Shown one piece after another: positions 60,101-64,000 of a stretch of DNA of 64,000 nucleotides. The position numbers and the translations under genes were made by a program. Each line of letters begins with the position of its first letter. The stretch's first letter is position 1. The DNA lies in NCBI GenBank assembly GCA_947652115.1, contig OX393565.1:8415227-8479226 (forward strand). The letters run 5' to 3'. The DNA comes from Blastomussa wellsi. Its lineage: Eukaryota; Cnidaria; Anthozoa; Scleractinia; Plerogyridae. The notes beneath the pieces are model-generated. The model saw nothing but the letters and a program-made list of their open reading frames with translations. It had not been told where the DNA came from and did not search any database.

Positions 60101-63100
60101 TGTATTTAGATATTCAGTTACACTTCATACAGCGAAAGAAAAAGACTTGATACAGGTCATCCGGTTCAAAGCTTCCCAATTTCTAGTCCAGCCAAAGTTC
60201 ATTCCGCTACTAGCGAAAGTGACTTTGAAATAATAGCGCAAAAACGAATTATAGAAAATATGTTACTATACAGTGACTCAACGAGGAATTTCCAAATTCC
60301 TGCATTCACTCTTTCTCGCAAACACTAACCTTTTTCAATGATTAATTTGCTTCTGTACAGCACCGAGAGAGGAACTGTTAAAAGTTGTTGGAATAGGCCA
60401 TGATGAACTCGTTCCTACTTCCGATGGTTCATTCCGCACAAAAGTATCATGGAAAAAACCACTGTTTAACCACAGTGCAGTCAGCCATTACAGTTATGAA
60501 ATAACCAATCCCACCCAGAAAGACCTTGGGAAGATGCAACGAAGAGCTATTGATTTAAACACCGTATTTACAACAGTAAGTGAAAATGTTCTATTGCATC
60601 TTTTTTGTAGAACGTTGCGATGCGTCTGTCCGATCTGTCTATGGAAGGTCACGTTTTTCGCTATAAACTTCCGTCAAAGATCTATAAACCAACCTCTCAA
60701 GAAAAAATTTTAATTCAATCTAATCAAAAAGTCTCGTATGTTGGTTTTGATTTTTTAGCCTTTGTCTCAAGGTTTGTTTGAAGGTCATAATAGGCCTTTT
60801 GCAACAGTTGGTAACGTGACCGATAATTTCTAAACTTTTAGCTACAGCTAAATCAATTTCAGAACTAGAAAGGGCATATTTGACCACGAACTTTCAGACC
60901 AATGCTATGTAAGGTTGAGATGTAATGACGATTTGAATATTGCAAAAATTAGGTTTTTTCTATGGAAGTGAGGAAGCTTTGCCCTCCAGAAACCTTTTCC
61001 GTTATTAATCTCTACAAAAGGAAGCTGCTAGCATATAACTATTGGGCATAGAAATTAAAAAATATTAGGAAGAATGGAAAATTCTAGGCTCTTAAACCGA
61101 AAGGTTAAGATTTTATGGTTGTTTGAAAATTACAAGGATTTGTATGGAAAACCACTCGAGCGTGACTGGAGGGCAAAGCGTCTTCTTCCCATACAAATCC
61201 TTCCAATTTCTAACGTCCATAAAAATTCCCTCTTAAAGGATATAAATCTGAAAATTTGCATGTAAGCTTATTTACAAATACTCGTTCCATTTCTGATAAC
61301 ATGCTTTACCAATGACTAAATCCGTGTGTTCTTGAAAAGCACGTCACGTGACCAACTTTTGCAAAAGGCCTATTTGGATTGACTAAAAGGCGATGTTAAA
61401 AGGCAATGCAATCGTTTGTATAGTCGGCGGAACAAGTGCAGGTTTTTGAAAATCCTCGTTGAGGCACTCGAGGAGATATCGACTTATTTTGTCCAATCAA
61501 TACCTAGCGCGAGAGCTCGCGAATACACCGAAAGTAATCGCGCGAGCAAACACGTCATGTGTTGCTTAGCAACTTCAGGCACGGAGTCCCGTCTCGGTGG
61601 CGGGATTTCGTCATCATCTGGCGCTTGTTCTCTCGACTGAGTCAGCTGGACTTCAGGACTTCAGAGTTTGCGTGTTTTTCAAAAGTGTCGTCAAAATCTT
61701 CCAACTCTTATATCAGCGAACAAACTCTCTTATCTACAACGCATATTTACAATAGTTCTTGTACATGTTGCTCTGGTTAAAAGAATCTGATTATTCTACT
61801 ACAGAGCATGCTGACCCTCGATAAAAAAGGCAGTTCTGAATAAGAAAAACTATGTTCTATTTAAAAGAACCTTTTATCGGCTATAAAAATCATTTCTTCA
61901 TTTTGGGTTCTCCCAACCACGACAAGCTTTTTTCCTTGTTCAATTTGGCGCTGATAACACATACTGTTTACTGTCGTTGCAGAAAAACACAAACGTTACA
62001 ATTGATGGAATTCAGCTGGGTAAAGCCATTGAATTCAAGGTTTGAAAAATTTCAATCTCGTTTGAGGTCTGGGGACAGCTTTAACGTTCCTAAATAAACT
62101 AGCACGACCCCTTACACTCCTTTTAATCTTCAATATCGGGGAATCAGTAACTCATGTGAATGATGGAATGTCGGTCAATAGGAGGTCAGTATCCCAGCAT
62201 TTTGTCCAGCTGCCCCAGGGGATTTTTCGTAACTGGGAGGAAAGGATTACTGTAAGGGCTACGTGTGTTGCCCAAGAATAAAGTCAATGATGAAAGTCAA
62301 ACTGTCGATTTCTAGCTTACACACTAACGCTAAACACAAAGTGAAAGAACGTTACCTCTAGCAAACTTCTGCCAATACATTTCCCATATCACAGTGATGA
62401 TTGCCATTTTCTGTTGTGATTTATGGGATTGCTTGTAAGGTTCACACATCTGTAGCTTCTGTATAATTATCATACCTTTTTTATTATAAAAGGTTTAACT
62501 TTTCTTTCTCGTTTTCAGGTCACTCCCGTATTTGCTATAAACATGGTAATTGGAAGAGAGGTCACTCTTTCGATTCTGAAGACCGAAACAAGTAAAAAAA
62601 CCTCTTTCTGGCTATAAAAACTATATCCACGCAGAAACATAGTCTTGCTGCATGACAGCAGAATTATTCTCAATCACATGCTATTTTATTAAAAGCCTCT
62701 GAGTCTGCGAGTTATTTCCAATTACGTCATTCGATAAAATATTAAATTAAAAAAATAAGGAAATAGAAACTGAAGGATTTGTCCTCCCCCCCTCTCCCCT
62801 CTTTTTTTCTAACAGGGCAATTCCACGCCACTTCTTAGTTATACGCCAGTGTGCGAAATTGACAACTAGGCACTCGTGATAATTAACCAATATTTGCTTA
62901 TCTACTGGATCACCAGTTAGCAACGTACAGATAACACACTGGCACCATTTTTTTTTTCATCAGGCGGACGTGTGTCCAGAACAATGACTCCTGGTGAAAT
63001 TGCTGGACTTGTTATTGGCTCGCTGCTGTTGATCCTTATTGCACTTTGCTTAATGGTTTGGTGTCACAGAGAAAGGCGGAAGAAGTTGGAGGACAGAGGA

Positions 63101-63111
63101 CTTGTTACAGG
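33199..63111 (+). CDS. Type I receptor with six fibronectin III domains, ROS1/Sevenless-like start (3' end off window)
   Basis: Exons: 33199-33342, 36869-36931, 37486-37731, 39139-39298, 44414-44518, 45030-45112, 45669-45734, 46365-46425, 47146-47190, 50183-50391, 51578-51631, 52252-52318, 52457-52635, 55513-55569, 57131-57197, 57344-57570, 58813-58869, 59524-59590, 60361-60575, 61983-62039, 62519-62591, 62964-63111. All joins keep frame: 816 residues so far. A signal peptide (VTWFALCSLGVQG) is followed by paired Cys (CIGNC, CLLPCENW, CLQTC, CETSC), much like the ROS1 N-terminus. Six FN3 domains show the B-strand Trp (SLKWDP, TASWTPP, NVSWNPP, NVTWQKP, NFTWEAP, KVSWKKP). One helix (AGLVIGSLLLILIALCLMVW) then HRERRKK follow. 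Most domains use three exons: phase 1, 0, 0, then 1. ROS1 proteins also have beta-propellers and a tyrosine kinase; no propeller is seen, and a kinase would lie beyond 63111. Ligand unknown; it acts at the cell surface. Confidence 0.8.
34390..34800. mobile_element. Inverted-repeat-associated element carrying a tRNA-like sequence
   Basis: ATGACACGAGCGTGAGA on the left and CACACTCGCGTCAT near the right (about 34739-34752) are partial complements, and CAGCTCGGTGAATAAATGA versus TCATTAATTCACCGAGCTC form a second inverted pair at the right end. It shares ATGACACGAGCGTG with the element at 53486-53718, which also encloses a tRNA-like sequence. Confidence 0.5.
34477..34549 (-). tRNA. tRNA-Thr(GGT)-like sequence, probably a pseudo-tRNA
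   Basis: Read on the minus strand: acceptor GTTCTCG pairs with TGGGAAC, the D arm is GCTT...GAGC, the T arm has TTCGAAT, and B-box GGTTCGAAT is intact. The anticodon loop reads TCGGTAT, giving GGT, but position 33 is C rather than T and the anticodon stem has a mismatch. That and its transposon setting argue against a working tRNA. Confidence 0.5.
35870..36065 (-). repeat. ~200-bp dispersed repeat, copy inverted relative to 61420-61625
   Basis: The reverse complement shares TCCAATCAA-ACCTAGCG, GCTCGCGAATAC and CCGAAAGTAATC with 61490-61550 in the same order. Both lie in introns of the receptor gene. Confidence 0.6.
37732..39138. other. Intron 3 of the receptor gene
   Basis: Contains the GC-rich repeat at 37855-38096; otherwise nothing I can identify. 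Confidence 0.5.
37855..38096 (-). repeat. GC-rich ~240-bp inserted sequence of unknown class
   Basis: Its base composition stands out sharply from the AT-rich intron. It is flanked by near-identical CTAAATTATG and CTAATTATG, which look like a target duplication. On the minus strand it stays open (HRGIWFLSFEFHHACALR...SYLSRHDSRGLL) but has no exon signals. Likely a short retroelement or RNA-derived copy. Confidence 0.45.
39773..40160. mobile_element. Second copy of the TTAACCCA(C/T)TGAC MITE
   Basis: TTAACCCACTGACGCC, CCAGCCATGACG and CTTCTGACGTCATCATG match, in reverse, the right part of the element at 16484-17089; the A-rich stretch 40050-40110 matches its T-rich centre. The far end is not clear. 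Confidence 0.5.
40627..40977. mobile_element. ~350-bp MITE with GGCTACACGTTCCAACATTG ends
   Basis: AAGCCGAGGCTACACGTTCC at the left is mirrored by GGAACGTGTAGCCGCGGCTT at the right; the arms continue through TTGTTGTACAACATTT. No coding content. Confidence 0.75.
41074..41641 (+). mobile_element. ~565-bp inverted-repeat element nested in the outer element
   Basis: CCTTATTATAGGAA on the left and TTCCTATAATAAGG on the right are exact complements, and AACGCGAATTTT words fill both ends. It sits inside the left arm of the outer inverted repeat, so it inserted later. It carries a 59-codon ORF. Confidence 0.75.
41323..41502 (+). CDS. Hypothetical 59-residue ORF in the nested element
   Basis: ATG to TGA, starting MKWDDKNAIDILHKKVEE and ending DSDGNVDELKLC: acidic, soluble, with a likely helix. 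TTATTTCCAG at 41290-41299 looks like a 3' splice site, so it may be the last exon of a gene caught in the element. Family not recognised. Confidence 0.3.
   Translation: MKWDDKNAIDILHKKVEEVTYPLGEDDRYTDESKDILKLILNEDASTDSDGNVDELKLC
42425..44285 (+). mobile_element. 5'-truncated CR1/L2-like LINE
   Basis: Runs from an abrupt 5' end just right of the inverted-repeat element to a 3' tail made of three AGATTTGAG units, preceded by AAATAAA. CR1/L2-group LINEs have this type of short-repeat 3' end. It lies in intron 4 of the receptor gene in sense orientation. Confidence 0.8.
42477..44093 (+). CDS. Non-LTR reverse transcriptase, C-terminal 538 residues open
   Basis: One open frame without stops from 42477 (just after TAG at 42474) to TAG at 44091. 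Visible blocks are KSKATGLDNISAKLI, YRPISVISIIPKVFERIV, QSGFR, FLDLKKAFDTVDHDVL, GVPQGTILGPLLFLIYINDL, the catalytic YADD, and a thumb/C-terminal region ending ARFKQLLNFHFSELS. The endonuclease half is missing by 5' truncation. The reading frame is intact, so the insertion is young. The product would copy element RNA at a nicked target site, but this copy cannot do so alone. Confidence 0.85.
   Translation, partial: GEVPLVTDGSSYADYIVGSDNKFIFRPISSSDVFSLLNKLSKSKATGLDNISAKLIRECGDLISIPLCNIFNNSLSSGLFPDDWKCARVTPLFKQGERTDVNNYRPISVISIIPKVFERIVYDQLYSFLTKEEIITNQQSGFRTLHSTVTALLEATDSWALDIDRGNVNAVVFLDLKKAFDTVDHDVLLGKLSLYGIQESAYDWFKSYLNNRTQKCVVNGSLSKVCSLGCGVPQGTILGPLLFLIYINDLPNCLSFCQPRMYADDTHITYASADLHSMQSSLNHDLSNIYKWLLCNKLTLNSTKTEFMLIGSRQKLSTLSDSLELSIDNNPIKQVSTTKSLGILIDNNMAWQSHIDKLSKKIASGISAIKRTRSFVSPEILHYIFNALVQPHFDYCSIVWGNCGKTLFERLQKLQNRAARILTYSSYDADARYLLQQLGWKNLITQRQFQEALMVFKALNNLAPDHLSSMFTERSTSGYVLRDSMNKLNVPLPRTNYLKRSFSYRGATLWNSLPCNLRQEKSLARFKQLLNFHFSELS
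44556..44682. repeat. Fold-back hairpin repeat
   Basis: AGAAAATAATG...TTGAGGTCTAGAAAAGC pairs with GCTTTTCTAGACCTCAA...CATTATTTTCT, with GGATGCCC/GGGCATTC near the loop. It lies 40 bases after exon 5 of the receptor gene. Confidence 0.7.
45485..45572. repeat. Fold-back hairpin repeat
   Basis: GGGAG...GAGAATTCGAGACGTTT...GCAAACC mirrors GGTTTGC...AACGTTCGAGAATTCTCCC. Confidence 0.6.
45975..46140. repeat. Short inverted-repeat element
   Basis: GGTTCTGTCTCGTGTACCGG (45992) and GAGTACCGCTACACGAGGAC (46105) are imperfect complements around about 80 bases. Confidence 0.45.
46745..46830 (+). mobile_element. Pseudo-tRNA/SINE remnant
   Basis: GGAGGTCACGGGCTCGAATC has the T-arm/B-box form; the A-box half is not recognisable. 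Confidence 0.3.
47450..49412 (+). pseudogene. Decayed CR1/L2-like LINE with reverse-transcriptase fragments
   Basis: Fragments in order: ANAFNKYFANVG and LISNLKSGKAAGP (47462-47940), a frame break near 47925, then GQFGFRAKHSTDYA, LLLDFSKAFDTVDHDIL, CGIPQGSVLGPILFLLYING and the catalytic-site variant FADD (to 48635), another break, and a C-terminal part (LIYGIIAWGNTYT...) to 48979. A small deletion removes residues between YLQNRN and the CGIPQGS block. The 3' end is GGGTACAATAAACGTTGTTG plus GTT repeats. Dead copy in an intron of the receptor gene; same tail type as 580-1032. Confidence 0.85.
49440..49660 (+). mobile_element. tRNA-derived SINE, GGCATCGACCGTTT family
   Basis: TTTTGTGAGGATTTGGCGGAT leads (shown without its first base in other copies), followed by a B-box-like GGTTCAGAGTTCGATTCTGG (49498) and the tail word GGCATCGACCGTTTACGAAA (49598). 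The minus-strand copy at 54220-54440 shares all three parts. Confidence 0.55.
49710..50130 (+). repeat. ~400-bp dispersed repeat, copy 2
   Basis: Direct partner of 15960-16365: GATGACCGGCTAAATAAATA, GCCATACCCTGCCTAGGA and TAGCCCATATAAGGGAGTAC occur in the same order. It ends 50 bases before exon 10 of the receptor gene. Confidence 0.7.
50392..51577. other. Intron 10 of the receptor gene
   Basis: Holds the inverted-repeat element 51001-51462. The left half shows nothing recognisable. Confidence 0.45.
51001..51462. mobile_element. ~460-bp MITE with AAGAGGGGGGTGAA ends
   Basis: AAGAGGGGGGTGAATAGG on the left and CCCCTGTTCACCCCCCTCTT on the right. Inside, CGGATT words repeat many times (GATTGCGGATTTC, GATTATCGGATTTC, GATTCGCGGATTCGCG). 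Confidence 0.65.
53486..53718. mobile_element. Inverted-repeat element enclosing a tRNA-like sequence
   Basis: The arms match almost perfectly: AATGTGAAAGATTAATTAAT, CATGACACGAGCGTGGGAC, AAGTAAA and CTGAGTCCCCG on the left are mirrored on the right. The tRNA-like part occupies the loop. Its relative is at 34390-34800. Confidence 0.7.
53590..53661 (+). tRNA. tRNA-Thr(GGT)-like sequence, probably a pseudo-tRNA
   Basis: Parts in order: TTCTCG-TA, D arm GCTC...GAGC, anticodon arm CCCGC-CCGGTGT-TCGGG, T arm ATGGG-TTCGATT-CCTGT, then CGGGGAC. The anticodon reads GGT but position 33 is C, the same defect as at 34477-34549, so both derive from one transposon-borne tRNA. Confidence 0.5.
54220..54440 (-). 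mobile_element. tRNA-derived SINE, GGCATCGACCGTTT family
   Basis: On the minus strand: GCGGGGATTTGGCGGATC, A-box-like TAGTATAGTGGTGAG, B-box GGGTTCGATTCTGG, then GGCATCGACCGTTTACGAAA. Loose copies of the last word are also at about 47260-47300 (minus) and 55198-55215 (plus). Confidence 0.6.
54551..55112. mobile_element. ~560-bp MITE (GACTAAGG ends) with a SANT-like ORF remnant
   Basis: GACTAAGGCCCTGATTACAT at the left mirrors ATGTAATCAGAGCCTTAGTC at the right, and ACCGGTACGA words repeat in both arms. On the minus strand, 54846-54649 is an open frame (MADNRKESKENQTRW...MVEDLIEALE) that recalls the start of Myb/SANT proteins of PIF/Harbinger elements. That link is a guess. Confidence 0.65.
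55600..55765 (+). mobile_element. LINE 3' tail with (GTT)n
   Basis: CATGTAAATAAAGTTAGCTG followed by five GTT units; upstream is AT-rich 3' UTR. It lies 30 bases after exon 14 of the receptor gene. Confidence 0.45.
56508..56757 (+). mobile_element. Half copy of the hammerhead-like repeat
   Basis: Same order as 3340-3545: CACGGTATCAACGAACGC, CACCAGCCAATAGCGAAGC, hammerhead-like CCGACGAAAGGGCTAACGCT then CGAAACGTCAGC (56647-56676), and GGTGGCCAATTGACATTATC. The left arm is absent. The first core box here has an extra A in the stem. Confidence 0.55.
56833..56981. repeat. Inverted repeat around a polyA-rich loop
   Basis: CCTCGGTGTAAGAACCTGT and ACAGGTTCTTACACCGAGG are exact complements 110 bases apart. 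Confidence 0.6.
58130..58590. mobile_element. TTAA-flanked MITE with CATAAG-repeat arms
   Basis: TTAA-AGGCTGGTTCTCACTAGC at the left and GCTAGTGAGAACCGGCC-TTAA at the right. Both arms, and an inner pair, consist of CATAAG/CTTATG hexamers. The centre has AAGATGGC and GCCATTTTG words. Piggybac-type by its TTAA flanks. Confidence 0.75.
59688..60065. mobile_element. ~375-bp MITE with TAGGGAGCTTAAG ends
   Basis: TAGGGAGCTTAAG...ACCACGACGGC mirrors GCCGTCGTGGT...CTTAAGCTCCCTA. Lies in intron 18 of the receptor gene. Confidence 0.75.
60789..61376. mobile_element. ~590-bp MITE with AATAGGCCTTTTGCAA ends
   Basis: AATAGGCCTTTTGCAACAGT on the left and ACTTTTGCAAAAGGCCTATT on the right, with GTAACGTGACC/GTCACGTGACC inside. 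Intron 19 of the receptor gene. Confidence 0.7.
61420..61625 (+). repeat. ~200-bp dispersed repeat, inverted partner of 35870-36065
   Basis: Shared words: TGTCCAATCAA-ACCTAGCG, GAGCTCGCGAATAC, CCGAAAGTAATCGC and GGCGGGATTTCG. No coding content. Confidence 0.6.
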
Positions 63112-64000
63112 GTAAACAAATATCCGCCCTCTTTATTCAACAAATGAAGAAGCCTAAGCCATGTATTATACTGTCATAAAACACGACGGGCATTTGAGAA
63201 CACAAGGGAAATGTAGAAAACACGAGCCGCAGAACTTAGAAACTTCTTCAACAATCTCTGCAGCTTTACTCAGAATTTTGTCCGGAATTTCTTTATAGAA
63301 AATGTTTGCCGCCATCCCTTGCGAATTTTCACTAGAGTAAAGCTGACGAAAAACAATAAAACACGCTTTTTCTATGTTTTATACTCTGATAAAACATGGG
63401 TTTTTGACCAATCAGAGCGCGCGCAGAATCCTATCTATATTATAAAATTAAAGATTTCGAAATTGATATAAAATTATCGTTATCACTATCACTATCATTA
63501 TCATCATCGGCATCAACAACAACATCTTCGTCTTCGTCATCGTTATTGTTATTATTAGTATTTTTATTTTCACTATCGTTATCATTATTATTAAAGTAGA
63601 ATGTAAACTTAATTCTCTCGGAGTTAACAAACGAGCTCTATTACGTCTGGCTCATGTTGAAATGTTAAGCGCAGATTTTTCTAGTTGTCAATAACATTTC
63701 AATTCAATCTTAGCCATCTTTTCTTCTTACCTCGTTTGCGTTTTCCTGTTTAGTCTATTTCAGTAAGCCATTATTTCAAGGTGTCCCATGGCGACAACGC
63801 CGTTTAAAACGCATTCCAGTGCAGCTTTATCATGCTAACAAAACACAGTGGTGATTACACTATAAAGTCGTCTATATTTCGTTTTAAAAACGCCGCTCGC
63901 TGCGAGTGGCGTAGTGTCACTGACCGCTAGTAGATCGTGTTAAAATTGCAGTTACCACTGACCGTAAATGAAGGTTGGAATATTGGTAGTTATCGCTGTC
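63112..64000. other. Start of intron 22 of the receptor gene
   Basis: Contains a decayed repeat with CATAAAACACGA words (63175-63420), an ATC/TTATC-rich simple repeat (63475-63600), and no convincing further exon. A 9-base micro-exon candidate at 63754-63762 is weak. Confidence 0.4.

Noticed and set aside
61074..61265. 63-codon ORF between receptor exons
   Set aside because: Lies inside the 60789-61376 inverted-repeat element; no splice signals and no motif.

Overview
This looks like a piece of an animal nuclear genome: AT-rich, with long introns that follow the GT-AG rule, LINE fragments ending in (GTT)n or similar short tails, tRNA-derived SINEs and dozens of inverted-repeat (MITE-like) elements. 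The repeat types and the two host genes point to an anthozoan cnidarian, most likely a stony coral. That placement is inference. No bacterial features are present, and most of the short open frames are chance or repeat-derived.

Layout. (1) About 1.4-20.1 kb, minus strand: eight exons of a mitochondrial acetyl-CoA hydrolase/4-hydroxybutyrate CoA-transferase-type enzyme. All seven introns are phase 1, and the last exon(s) lie off the left edge. (2) Inside its 9.7 kb intron (4481-14184) sits the most striking object: two convergent, intact genes of a probable mobile element. The plus-strand gene (6739-8442) encodes a C2H2 zinc finger, a tyrosine recombinase with a complete catalytic set, and a Myb/SANT domain. 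The minus-strand gene (11983-8806, three exons) encodes a 965-residue protein with a superfamily-3 helicase/ATPase core and a PCNA-binding-like C-terminus. A roughly 1.1 kb array of 63-bp repeats lies directly upstream of the recombinase. I do not recognise this gene pair as a named transposon family. (3) About 20-33 kb: intergenic, filled with mobile-element remnants, including a minus-strand Tx1/L1-type LINE and a TTAA-flanked 1.45 kb element with its own small ORF. (4) 33.2-63.1 kb, plus strand: 22 phase-consistent exons of a type I membrane receptor with a signal peptide, a Cys-rich start, six fibronectin type III domains and one transmembrane helix. The Cys pattern resembles ROS1/Sevenless. 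A kinase, if there is one, is beyond the right edge. Its introns hold two CR1/L2-like LINEs, several SINEs, nested MITEs, two tRNA-like sequences enclosed in inverted repeats, and a hammerhead-ribozyme-like repeat.

How the parts relate: the two host genes are unrelated and are in divergent orientation around the 20-33 kb intergenic region. The recombinase and helicase genes look like one functional unit (cut/join plus unwinding or replication) living as a passenger in the CoA-transferase intron. Exons were placed by reading splice sites and frame by eye. No alignment or database search was run, so transposon edges are approximate.
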